From Sambucus nigra (lineage: Eukaryota > Streptophyta > Magnoliopsida > Dipsacales > Adoxaceae): a stretch of 64,000 bases of DNA. Shown here piece by piece: positions 24,802-35,560 of this stretch; the stretch's first letter is position 1, and each line of letters starts with the position of its first letter. Location of the stretch: positions 5,998,046 to 6,062,045 of the forward strand of contig OX422214.1 in NCBI GenBank assembly GCA_949130495.1. Reading direction: 5' to 3'. A model generated the notes under the pieces. The model saw nothing but the letters and a program-made list of their open reading frames with translations, did no database searches and had not been told where the DNA came from. Position numbers and translations under genes: made by a program.

Positions 24802-25695
24802 TATGTTATAACACAGTAAATGTTAACATTTGTAAAAAAGTTATAGATATAAACCTAACCCAATGTCACCCCTACTCACCCCAAATCGGAGCACCAGTGG
24901 ATCCAAACTCCATTTATCTTATATTCTTTTAATTTCAGAGGTCCGTGCCAGCGGCACACTATGCCACTACTTCCCACCTAAATCATAGCGCTGATGAAAG
25001 TCGTTGAAGCTTTGACAATTGGGGTGGGTAGTGGTGGGGATTGAATGTCGCTAGCGTAAACCTTTAACAATATGGTAATTTAAAAAAAAAGAGGTTTGGA
25101 TCTACCGTGTATATATATATATATATTAACTTACTAAATGTTACTGTTTGTGAAAATGTTATATATATATATATTGTGTAATATTAACTCAGTAAATGTT
25201 ACTGTTTGTGAAAATGTTATATATATAAAACTATTTCATAAATATATTACCACAGTAAATGTTATTGTTTGTGAAAATGTCACAAATATAAAACTATTTC
25301 ATTTTCTAGTGTATAAAAAAAAGTTTAATATCTATGACATTTTTACAAACTATATATATATATTCAATATGCTCCTATTTTTAAAGTTCTGTGCCACCCC
25401 TATTCACCCCAAATTGGCGCTCCAGATGATACCGATCCCATTTATCCAATCTTATTTTCAAAGGTCCGCGCCAGCGGACCCCCATGATACTTCGGTGGAT
25501 CCAAAGCCCATTTATTCAAAAGTATCTTATTTTCGAAGGTCCGTGCCAGCGGCACCACATGCCACCCTTACTCACCCCAAATCGGAGCTCTGACGAAGGT
25601 CGTTGAAGCTCCAATAATGGTGGTAAGGATTGGATACCACTAGCGCTAACCTTCAAATATAAGGTAATTTTGAAAAAAAAGGGTTTGGACCCACC

Positions 25696-25753
<58 letters not shown>

Positions 25754-26169
25754 TGTGTTGTATTAACACAGTAAATGTTACTGTCTGTTTGTGAAAATGT
25801 CGCATATATAAAACTATTTCATATTCTAGTGCATACAGTAAAGTTTACTGTTTGTGTAAATTTTTTTCTTTGGAATTTTATAGCCTTCATAGATCTTGTT
25901 TGATAGATCTCGTCAAGCAGATTTCAAAAATAGTAATTTTGTGAAAAACGGATTTGTGAATCAAAAGTTATGATCATTTGAAGATTAAAAAAAAAGTTCA
26001 ACCACTTATGTAACTTCCTTAAGGAAGTTATGGATTGTTGGTTTTAAAAGGGTAAAATTGTGAAAAAAAGTTCCAAAAAACTAGGAATAGGACTTATATG
26101 CAAGGGAAAAACATGATGGGACTAGAATGTATCTAAGAAAGTCTAATAGGATCTAAACGTAAATGCCCC
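22995..26169. mobile_element. Fold-back Mutator-like element, 3.2 kb
   Basis: A perfect 9-bp duplication TAAATTAAA flanks it (22986-22994 and 26170-26178), and LTR 1 shows the empty site (ATAAATTAAACTATAA near 17323). The ends are GGGGTAATTATATCTAGG and, from the right, GGGGCATTTACGTTTAGA. A 9-bp duplication with G-rich ends points to the Mutator superfamily. Almost the whole element is one inverted repeat: the left arm (22995 to about 24570) reads as the complement of the right arm (about 24595 to 26169). Each arm holds several copies of a block of about 300 bases with GGATCCAAACC, CCGCGCCAGCGGCA-like and GGAGCTCC words, separated by TA tracts. There is no transposase. Confidence 0.82.
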
Positions 26170-27022
26170 TAAATTAAACTATAATCAGACAATTAATCAA
26201 CAATACTATAAGAACCTAAGAGATGGAGAGTAATGAGACTTTGCAAAGTGAGATTTTAGCTTTGTTCAACCTCTGCCTACATGCGCGCTTCAGATGGTAC
26301 TCGAGAATTTAACTATCTCCGATTCACTTATAGTGGAACTAAAACCTCACAAGGAACACTACCTTGCAACACTGTAATCAACAAGACTCTAAAATCGTCC
26401 TTGCCTAAGAGGTACCCACGCAATAGCCCAAGAACTTTAAATGCCTTGACTATTTACAACAATGACACTACAGATCGAAAAGATACAATAAAGCTTTAAC
26501 AATTCGTCATAAAAATGAGATGTGTAACCAAAAGTAAAGAAAAGTTTCTTTACAAAAATAATGGAATAATAAATTTACTTTCTCTCCATGAAAAGACAGG
26601 TAAACAAGTTTCATAAGTCTATAGTGCAATTGGGTTTCCAGGTATAGCTTACAAGTGGGTTTTGGGTTTGTAACTTTGCTGAAGAGTGAACGAGAGTGGA
26701 AATTTTGGTTTAAGTGGGTTCACTTGAAACTATGGTTTGATAGGAGTTTTTTGGTTAAAAACTCACACGGGATTTATCTGACTAAAACTCAAGGGAGAGG
26801 ATGACACAAACTTGGGATAATGTAACTTTACTTGAGATAACGTTGTTATAATTTGTGTATTTTGTGAAGGAAGAGGAGGGATTTATTTATAGGGTTAGGA
26901 TGAGGGAGAGGGAAGCCAAGTGAAGGTTAAAAGGTTGGTAGAAAGTTAGGAGCCATGGGATAGTAGGATGGAAGGTTGGACAAAGTTACCAAGGTGAGAA
27001 GATACATTTTTGGAAAATTTAG

Positions 27023-27115
27023 TCTACTGAAACTTCCATAGAAAGCTTGTTGAAAAGATTAGATGGCTCTCCAAAAAGACGAGATAGAAACTTTTAGTCG
27101 ACTAAAACTCTAGAG
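27023..27115. repeat. AGTCGACT palindromes, LTR 2 copy
   Basis: TTTAGTCTACTGAAACTTCC and CTTTTAGTCGACTAAAACTC lie at the same LTR offset as 18188-18310, with a further TTTTAGTC arm after them. Confidence 0.7.
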
Positions 27116-27799
27116 TTTTAGTCTCCAATTTGTTTTGTTTAAGTCCATGCTTTGGGGAAGGTTTATGGAGGTCTAGGATAGGTTTAGGTGAAGGGTATTG
27201 ACCTTATATATTTTCAAAACAAGCTACTTTACGTTTGTGCGTTGGTTCCTAAACTACAACAAAATAAAGTAAAAGTTTTCTGGATCTTCGAGCATTTCTT
27301 TGACTTTCTTGAGACATCAATTACGGTCTTAGGCTGAATTACTTGCATGGTTTTGATAATATATTGTGTGTTGGGATGGAATAACTTGAATTGAATGATT
27401 CTGTGTTGAATGATTTTCTAAACTTCATATGAGGATACTAGTTGATTTTAGACTGGTTGCTTAGTGAGACTACTGGTTTGATGTATGTGTGGTTATCTGA
27501 ATACATATGAGCTTACAAGCTTTAAGTAAATCATGTGAACTTAATTGCCTTTGGTACATTTTCATCACTATCTTGGTTTTAAGGGATTCACTGGCTTTAT
27601 TTTGAGGGATTTATTTTCTTGCATTAGATGGTTGCATGGTTGCTTGGATGAAGTTTTCCTGGTTGCATATCTCATAATGTATTGATTTCTTGTCTTAATC
27701 TCAAGTACATTAGAGATAAGATAGCAAAGTATGTTCTTTATATCAATTGTGTTATCATCAAACAAAATCCTTTTGGTTTAGATACATATTGATTTCACA

Positions 27800-29162
27800 A
27801 TATCCCATTTTTTGACGATGACAATGCATTTGATATTGTTTTGAGAAAATGATTTTAAGGTCTCACCCTTTGTATGAGGCTTGGTTTTGAAGTTTTTTGT
27901 TTTAAGAAAAAAATATTTTTCTCCCTCTTAGATGTTTCTCCTTTGTATTTCTAAATATCTCATATTTCTCCCCCATTGTCATTATGTAAAAAGGTGAGGA
28001 ACATTTTGTAATTTGAATTTTCTGTATACTTTCACGGGGCTAGAAAATATTTTTGTTTCCTTTTTTCTCCAAGTGGGTTAGTTCAATTCGTGGATAAACT
28101 AATGGTTCAACATGGACACATAGATTTTGTGTCTTTTAGGTGAGGTAACCTTCATACAATGTTATATCATGTGGCAGAATATATTGGAATTCTCATGTCC
28201 TACAAAGTGGTGACTAATATAGCAAACATGAAATTTCATTCATTTTAGACAATGGATTTACCTTGAAAAGTACATTAAGGATAACAATGATAGTTAGGAT
28301 TGTGGGAGCCACTAGCTTGATTGGGGTTTGGTCCTTGATTTTCTTAGGAGGGTTGCGGAAAATGGACGCCATCCATAGGTCTTTCAGGATAAGAAAAAGG
28401 ATTGGAATGTCAAAGAAGATCTTGGGTGGCCCAATACGTCATGTTAGAGGTTTGAGTTTGTTGTGCTGGCCATGACGTCCATTATTGGGCATATAGGTTG
28501 CAGGCATTTTAGAACATTTTGATATTATTGGCTTATTTGTCTAGACGCCAACCAACTTGCTCGTGCCATTGACGATATTCATGAGTGAAGGAGGTGATGT
28601 CATTTTTCCATTGACGATGTTCATGAGTGAAGAAGGTGATAACATTTTCAAAATTATCGACACGATTTATGAGGCAGTTAATGCGGGCATTGGATATGGA
28701 GACTTATTCCAAGCTTCGAATGTAGAGAACCGACGATATAAGTCCTTTACAAGTGAGTGAGTTGCGTTGATATCCGGTTAAGGAATCTTATGGCGACGAT
28801 CGATGTTTTCCTCTTCTTCTTCCTCATTACCCTCTTCTTCATCCTTGGCATCCTAAAGTTTCCATTCATCATGATGTTTAGTAAACCCATGAACTTGAGG
28901 ACATGTACTGAATGATAAATGGCAGGAGTTGGGTCAGTGGAGTCGTGTGCATGGGAAACATGAACATTTTTATCTTTTAAAAAGTGGGTGATAACCATCT
29001 TGAAAAGAAGTCGTGAACGGATTTTCGTTGGATAGTACACCATGTGATGAATAATATATACGGGACGTAGATGAGGATGTTCTGTTGGATGAACGAATTA
29101 AGGAACAAATCAAGGAAGAAGATGGTTCCTCGACTACATCCACGTGGAATGATGCAATAGGT
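27800..29162 (-). mobile_element. Second copy of the copia-like internal region (partial)
   Basis: This matches 18905-20230 in order: the polypurine complement (CCCATTTTTTGACGATGACA), CCAAGTGGGTTAGTTCAAT, and the ORF remnant (28747-29043). It is interrupted at 29162 by the solo LTR and resumes at 45792 for about 115 bases. A 42-bp tandem duplication (CCATTGACGATATTCATGAG unit) lies at 28566-28650. Confidence 0.7.
28747..29043 (-). pseudogene. Second copy of the plant-transposon-protein-like remnant
   Basis: The 98-codon frame contains VSHAHDSTDPTPAIYHSVHV, LKFMGLLNIMMNGNFRMP and a basic tail. It corresponds to the segment of 19800-20050 in copy 1, where the same residues are spread over two frames. 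It lacks the rest of the protein because the solo LTR interrupts the copy at 29163. Confidence 0.5.
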
Positions 29163-30119
29163 TATGACACCCAGCTTAATTAAATTATGGGTGATCAGTC
29201 CTTTATTAAATTAATTCAAAGTGTACGGTTGCTTTATTCTTAGCATCACTGTCGAAAAATAATTTCTTTTTTTTATTCACCCTAAAATAATTAAGCTAAG
29301 TGTCAAAATATTTTTCTCAATTAATTATACTCCAATAACTGTTAACAAATTTCCCTTCTTTAAAACGTAAGTTATCTACATTCCACAAGAATAAAGTAAA
29401 TGCTATATAGGAAACAACTATTGAAATAAATAAGACTCGATAAAACATTACGGTTCAAAGTAACACACTAACAAACCATAATATCCTTAAGTGTGAAAGA
29501 AATAAAATACTAAAATGAACTGAGTACAATCTCTAATAAATGACGGAGAAAGGGAAAAACATGCCCTAAATGTAACATCTGAATAGAGTGGAAAGAAATG
29601 ATAGAAGTATCTAAGTGCAAAGGCCTGCAACTCCCACAACCACTGCAGCTCACTAAACGACCCATGCGTCTAGGTCTGGTGGTAACCCAGTTGCTGGGAA
29701 CCTGTTATAATATATATATATAGTAAGAGAGAAAGATAGCAAGAAACGGGTCAGAGCTCGAGTTGTAAAAATATTTATTTTAGCAAGTATTTAAAACTGC
29801 AATGCTGCAAGTATCTTGTGCATGTTAGTTTCGAACTCTCACACGAGATTCTCACCCCCTCTACTATTGTTCACGCCTAACGTCTACCCTAACCTTGTTA
29901 TTTATAATGTTCCCCAACTAGTTCATAGAATTATACTACTATTTATAAATCGTAGGATTAACCTGTATCGCCCATACAATACGTTCTTAAATTAGTTTAT
30001 TCCATTCAATCACATATTATACTCACTGCTCTTTTACTAAATGTTTTGCCCACTGGAATTACTTTACTTATCAACATTTACAAATTTTCTATTTTCACAT
30101 ACTGGAATTATTCACAATC

Positions 30120-30121
<2 letters not shown>
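29163..30121 (-). repeat. Solo LTR of element A superfamily, left piece (LTR 3' end)
   Basis: The left edge TATGACACCC corresponds, with two transitions, to the usual TGTAACACCC complement. The body follows element A's LTR end in reverse: AAATTAATTCAAAGTGT, TAGCATCACTGTCGAAAA, and the GGGTCAGAGCTCG block at 29739. Homology to element A runs to about 30121, just before a TA tract. The 5-bp duplication TAGGT is at 29158-29162 and 45787-45791. This piece plus the right piece is about 2.85 kb, close to element A's 2.94 kb LTR, so the two are halves of one solo LTR. Confidence 0.78.

Positions 30122-30174
<53 letters not shown>
30122..30174. repeat. TA microsatellite at insertion point in LTR
   Basis: About 26 TA units follow ATTCACAATCATTA, which matches the element A LTR, and precede unrelated sequence. 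It marks the left junction of the 13.7-kb insertion. Confidence 0.9.
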
Positions 30175-30176
<2 letters not shown>

Positions 30177-31240
30177 CGTGCCTGAAGGCACGCTGATAAT
30201 CATTAAACGGTAAAAAAATCCAGAGTATGTAATCACAAAATAATAAAAAAATTCATAGTACGTAATTACAAAACAAAAAAAAATTCATTCCCCAACAAAA
30301 CAAAGTAAAAAAATGGTCATAATTTCCGAAGGCGTGCTTGTGCCTAAAGGCACGAAGACAATTCTCCTGAATATGAATTGTGTAGTGAAGTCATAATAAT
30401 TTGGTATTATAGTATAATTTTCTAAAATATCAATCGTGGCCAATTTTTTTAAGGATGGATATTGTTTTCAAAATTATTTAATTAACACTATTTGTAAAGA
30501 TCATGAGTCTACTTTTGAGAAAATTTTGCTTGCATGCATAGAATAAATATCCTTGTCAACATTTACATTGAGCATTGGGCCATAACAATTTTTCTTTATT
30601 CATAACTATTACAGCCACTATGCCAGTTCACATGCTCCTACTTGCCTCGAGCCATGTGTCGAAAGAAAGATATGATGTGAGAGGTGTTCACTATGAGTTT
30701 TGCGACTTAAATTGACGACCCAAGACACATGTTCACGCGTCATTGGTACATTTTGAGTGGGGACATCTTGAGTTGGCGTGTACCACTCAAAATACATAAA
30801 TGACACACGGACATGTGTTCATGTCAACAAATTAAGTCCCAAACCTATGTCTCTCAAATATTTTTCCTATGTACACTATCAACACAATTACACGTAAATG
30901 GTGACAATTTATATGATCACAAAACAAAATAAAAAAATAAAAAACTAAAATAAATATATTGAGCACAAAATACAAATTTCTTTGAATGAAATACTCCACT
31001 TCATAAATACGTAAGTACACGCAATAGAAGTGTTAGCAAACACATAAAAAATGAAAAAATCAAACTTATGGAGTTGTAGTCACACTGTTTTTTATACCAT
31101 TAAATTTTCTCTCCCATACCACTTTGCAATTTTTTTCTTAACATGTCATAAAAACATATTAAATATGTAGATAAATTTCTAAAAAATCTTATATAATATT
31201 AAACTACATTAGAGTTTTGTGGAATAAATAAAAGAAAAAA

Positions 31241-31370
31241 CAGTGTACTTCCTTTAAATGGTTTACAAAAAAACATGAAGAAAAAAAAACAGTGTACTTC
31301 GTTTAAACTGGTTTACAAAAAAACATGAAAAAAGAAAGTGTACATCCTGTAACTGGTTTACAAAAAAAAA
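31241..31370. repeat. Three tandem copies of a 49-bp unit
   Basis: Units starting CAGTGTACTTCCTTTAAATG (31241), CAGTGTACTTCGTTTAAACT (31290) and GTGTACATCCTGTAACTGG (about 31338) each continue GGTTTACAAAAAAAACATGA. Confidence 0.85.
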
Positions 31371-33181
31371 TTATTCTAAGAGGGACTTCAAGAATAATAG
31401 CGAAATGGAGATCGAGGGTCATCTTATGTCGATATTTTATCAATCTCGCATCAACGCTGCATGACACCGAAATATAGATTTCCTCCATATCACAATGAAG
31501 CTCCTGGTTTGGAGGAAATCATACCTTAAACACTCCTCCCTATCTCTCTTACACCCAAATAGTACCCCAACTTTGAAATTTCAAAAACACACCGCATGGA
31601 GACACCAAACCTGCATAGTAAAACGAACACAAATATAAAAACATGAGTCTTGGACATTTCATTAAACACGTGTCGTGTAATGAAAAACATGCATCCAACC
31701 TTGTAAAACAACCTAAAAATAAAAAATAAACGCACTGCATCAACAATCATTTTTCTAACAAAAAAAGTAAATAAAGTAAAAATAAACAACAAATCTAAGA
31801 GTTAAAATAGTTGAGTAGGGGAACGCAAAACAAACAAAAAGTAAAAAAAATTACCTCAATTAGTGTTAGAAAAACATTGATCCATTTCATGTGTTTACAG
31901 TCCTCAAAACAGAGACCCATTTCATGTATTTATAGCGCTAAACAAAACTTCGATCCACGCCATAGATTGATGAGATTCGCATAGAATGAACCATTTCTTG
32001 TATTGTAGCTAATTTGTACCACAAAATCCCCAAAACAAATTTGGTTCATCCTATATTGTAGAACAATATTGTTAGACATAAAACTGACAAATCAAAATTT
32101 GCTCAAGTGGTAAACTTTGAGAGATCATATGAGGCAAAACTTCGAAAATAATGAAACGGTTGAAATGAAATTATCAACTACAAATTAGATACTATGAAGG
32201 GGTATTTTTATTCTAACCCAAGTTTCCTTTTAAGAACCCCCACTCTAATTAACCACACGCAAATGGGTTTCTAATCAGTTAACCCACCCCACCCTTTGGG
32301 TCTACTGAATAATTTCAGCAAAACATAAAATCTATCTACATTTTTGCATAAGAAGTTTGAGAAAATCTCAATTTCCCAACTCAAATAAAGGAAAACTCCG
32401 GTAACGTGAACAACTAAGCCCCATACCAGCAAAGGTGTGGGGAATCTTATATTTACTAATTGTTGATGAAATATTGTGACTACTTGAGGAAATCAGTAGC
32501 AAATGTTAGAACTGTTCGAATTATATAAATTTTATCAACAAAGGAATGTTTGAATTCAACCTAAATTAAAATGACCAAGGCTATTTGTTGAAAGGCCCAA
32601 AAAAAGACTAAAGTTACATTCTCTTATGCTATAGATGGTTGGTTCTTAAAAGCGTATGAAGGAGCAAAATATTAGATTTTAACTTTTTTACATTGTGTTT
32701 TTGAAAGAGAAAAGTATTCCATTTCAGATCTTCTGTCAAATCACAGTTTCAATAAAACAGTTTTAAAAATACAAATTGGGTTCGTGGAAAGATAATCAGG
32801 GTACAAATAAAAACACCCCTATGAAAATACACATCCAAACTCCTAAACTCACCCATGATTTCAGAAAATCGAACCCCACAACTTAAACTCCCAAACACAA
32901 CCACGATTTCAAACCCATACAAAGAAAGAAAGTTCAGATCTACAAAAAAATACAGTTAAACCATAAGATTAAACCATAAAAAAGACAGTTAAACTAAAGA
33001 CAAAAACAACTCTACTCAATTTTTTATCTTCGTGTAAACCGAACAGAAACCCTCCTTCACCTTTGCTCCGACGGGGATGGTAGTTGACGGAGAAATACGG
33101 AGCCCAAAAGAAAATCAGTGACAAAAAATAACTAATAAAGTTAAACAGTGACTACAAATGAAACCCCACATTAAATCTTAC

Positions 33182-33600
33182 CTGTCCAGAGAAATACGGA
33201 GTCCCACTTAAACAGATTATGTTTTCCGATTGAGGAATGCCGAAAAATGGGTCTGGCTTGGGAAGAGTGCTATCCCAAGCAAAGGCATAGCCGAGAGGAG
33301 TAACAGCGGCATCTACGCAACATAAGACGGCTGACATATATAGAGGGGGAACAGACAGAGAGAAACAGAGATCGTTAGTAAACTTGAAAAGAATTAAAAT
33401 TTAGTTGTGTTAGAAGGGGAGATTTTGTTGCCTCCAAAAAATGAGGTTGCGACGGCTGACATATCTAGAGGGGGAACAAAGAGAAATAATTGTGTTAAGG
33501 GGGAAATTTTATTACCTCCACAACAATGATGAGGGTGGTAGCCTGGTAGGAGCAACCGTAATCCAGAGTATTGGAGAGGGAGAGGAATCATGATGGGTCA
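33182..33600 (-). pseudogene. Exon-like gene fragment with splice donors
   Basis: Leftward from 33337 the frame reads MSAVLCCVDAAVTPLGYAFA, then WDSTLPKPDPFFGIPQSEN, then SGTPYFSGQ. It meets GGACAG|GTAAGA at 33182/33181, which fits the plant splice donor consensus. A near-duplicate of the start region (CCCCCTCTAGATATGTCAGC complement) lies at 33440-33480 and opens MSAVATSFFGGNKISP. So the 5' leader and start codon are tandemly duplicated. I do not recognise the protein. The codon pattern and donor suggest a piece of a host gene carried into the inserted segment. No complete gene is visible on either side. Confidence 0.35.
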
Positions 33601-34040
33601 GGTTATGAGAGAGAGATGAGTATTTTCAAATGGGAAAGAAGTATGGGTTTTAATAAATCGTGGGTTTCAAGACCTGCCTTGGGCATACATTGTCAGCTCC
33701 CTAGGGCCCCGCGTTTGAATATTGGGTAATTGGAAATGAGGTTTGGAATGTCTTCTCAACTCTTTGAGCCACGCCCCTGTACTATTGTTTTAAAACATCT
33801 TACAAATTTAATAGCAGTTGTCTTTCAAGACCATGTCCTGTCAGTTTTTCCTTACACACGCAATGTGTCTTTTGGCTGTATGCCAGAAATCAGGCAAGAT
33901 CATCTCCACCCTTTTATATTTCGAGGGCAAAATGTGTAAATAATTTAAAATTTGTAAGGATAAAATAGACATTGCATGATAAAATTATAATGATGACATC
34001 ATCAAGCAAACTTATGACATACATAAGTTTGCTACTTTAT

Positions 34041-34058
34041 TATATATATATATATATA
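34041..34058. repeat. TA tract at viral left junction
   Basis: Nine TA units separate the AT-rich segment from sequence leading into the viral block. Reported integrated plant pararetroviruses often lie beside TA repeats. Confidence 0.8.
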
Positions 34059-34221
34059 GGCTCAAATGAGGTCCTTATATGAGGTCCATAATAAGACAAA
34101 AGTAAGACCTTTAGCAATATTCTATTTTACACCCCAATAACTTTAGAAAACAAATTTGGCATTTTAAAGCTTTAAGATCTTAGAAATAAAACCCCGCCAA
34201 ATTCTGACCAAACCCCAATTC

Positions 34222-34233
34222 TGGTATCAGAGC
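34222..34233 (+). other. Viral primer-binding site
   Basis: TGGTATCAGAGC is an exact tRNA-Met-type primer site, 77 bases before the first viral frame at 34310. In plant pararetroviruses it marks the start of minus-strand DNA synthesis and is used as genome position 1. Confidence 0.8.
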
Positions 34234-34309
34234 CATAAGACGCTCCTTTTAGACTTTTAATAAAAAGACTTTAATTCCCCTGGGATTTATCTCTCGCATT
34301 TACCAAGAT

Positions 34310-34755
34310 ATGTTTGGAACTAACCCAGACTACCAGCCCATACCCATAACTGATTTAGACCCAGTAGGTTGTTTAACCTCTCATATATACAGTTGTTCAG
34401 ACACTGAACATATCCCAGCCAAACACGCAGATAGTAGACAAGTTACTGCGAGTGCTATTAATAGCATAATATACCAAAATAAGTGTACACTCCTTATATT
34501 AAGACAATTAATAAAAGACACTCAAACCCTATAAACAGAGATAAAAAATATATCTAAAAGACTACTAGAATTAGATAATCTAATCCCAATAGACTTAGTA
34601 CATGTTTTATAAGAAATAAATATTAAGACTAATCATATAAAAGTCTTTAACAAAAAATTTTAGAAATTAAAAATTTAATTATAAATCAAGATAGTGAGTT
34701 AATTAAACTTACCAAAGAACAAGCTAAGCTTATGCCTAGATTAAATAGTTATCTT
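34310..34755 (+). pseudogene. First viral ORF after the primer site, broken
   Basis: The frame opens MFGTNPDYQPIPITDLDPVG and runs 74 codons to a TAA at 34532. Readable residues continue (TEIKNISKRLLELDNLI) to another TAA near 34609, and then with frame slips to about 34750. No domain is recognised. The stops replace codons that would be Gln by a single transition. By position it could be the N-terminal part of the polyprotein or a small leader ORF; I cannot decide. Confidence 0.5.
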
Positions 34756-34759
34756 CCTA

Positions 34760-35560
34760 ATGGAGATAGTTAGATCAGATTGGAATGTGGTACCAAAAGA
34801 CCTCTCCATTCAGACCTTATCAGACTTTTATCAAAGAATTTTAGAAAAGATAAATGATGAAAGATTTTATTATAAGATAAATGAAAATGAGATTGCCAAT
34901 GCGGCTAAAGCAACTACACTTCTATTAGAAAGACTAAAATTAATTTCTACATCCATAGAAGCTACCCAAGACTATAATAGTAGCTTTGTTAAAGACTTAC
35001 ATTTAGATTTAAAAGCTAAGACAGAAGGATTAACCACCTTCTACACAGATTTTGTTAAATTCCAACAAAATTTAGCAAGTTACCTTAATAATATGGAAAG
35101 CCATAACCTATCCAAAATAGATAGTATTATTAACGAACTTAGACTAGACATGGACCAAGTAGAAGAAAAATATGAAGAAATTATAAACGGAATTAAGGCT
35201 GTATATAATAAGCCTTCCCAAGCAGAAATATACTCACCTTTTATTCTAACTCGTTTAGATAAAATAGAAAGGACTGTGGAATCTATAGAAGCTAGATCAG
35301 TGCAAAAATAAGAAAAAGTTAATGAAGTAAAAGACTATATTACAAATGTTGCCAAATATCTAGTTAATTCTCTTGCCAGACATAGTGAAGAAATTTATGA
35401 GAATACAAGAAAAGAGAATAAGAATTTTGAAGAAGAAATCCTTAATCAGATAAAAAGACAAAACAATTATTAAGACTTCTTAGAAAGAATTTAAAAAATA
35501 CATGAACAAAAACAGGTAACCACCTATAAATTTAGAGAACCTGCTCTTATAGAAACTAGA
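34760..35560 (+). pseudogene. Viral coiled-coil region upstream of movement protein
   Basis: An open stretch of 183 codons (34760-35311) starts MEIVRSDWNVVPKDL and is helical, charged and rich in Leu/Ile heptads, for example ELRLDMDQVEEKYEEIIN. After a TAA at 35309 the same frame continues as EKVNEVKDYITNVAKY and further Lys/Glu/Asn-rich helix, with more TAA codons near 35470 and 35492. Coiled-coil virion-associated proteins are known in this virus family, but no specific match is visible. It is in frame with the movement protein, so it may be the polyprotein N terminus. The ATG at 34760 follows CTAATGG and may not be the true start. Confidence 0.5.

Larger units (their letters stand above)
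22879..27799 (-). repeat. LTR 2 of copia-like element, split by a fold-back insertion
   Basis: It begins TGTTAGTTCGAAAATATG and ends GATTTCACA at 27799, followed by a decayed polypurine complement. Removing the 3.2-kb insertion (22995-26169) leaves about 1.74 kb that matches LTR 1 throughout, including the AGTCGACT palindromes (27023-27115). Internal-type sequence resumes on its right, so a single simple element does not explain the order. Confidence 0.7.
30175..34040. mobile_element. AT-rich inserted segment, possible Helitron-like capture
   Basis: This 3.9-kb segment is bounded by TA tracts (30122-30174, 34041-34058) and absent from element A's LTR. Near its left edge are two GTGCCT..AGGCAC hairpins (30179-30193 and 30343-30359), and near its right edge a perfect 12-base inverted repeat, AGCAAACTTATG / CATAAGTTTGCT (about 34012-34041). 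Terminal hairpins and captured exon-like sequence (33180-33600) suggest a Helitron, but I could not find the canonical TC start or CTRR end. A TA-targeted insertion of another kind is equally possible. No transposase or helicase is seen. Confidence 0.35.

Noticed and set aside
23722..25593. ORFs with Tyr-Ile repeats in the fold-back element (for example 23722-24024, 25138-25593)
   Set aside because: They come from TA microsatellites and the inverted arms. No transposase signature is present.
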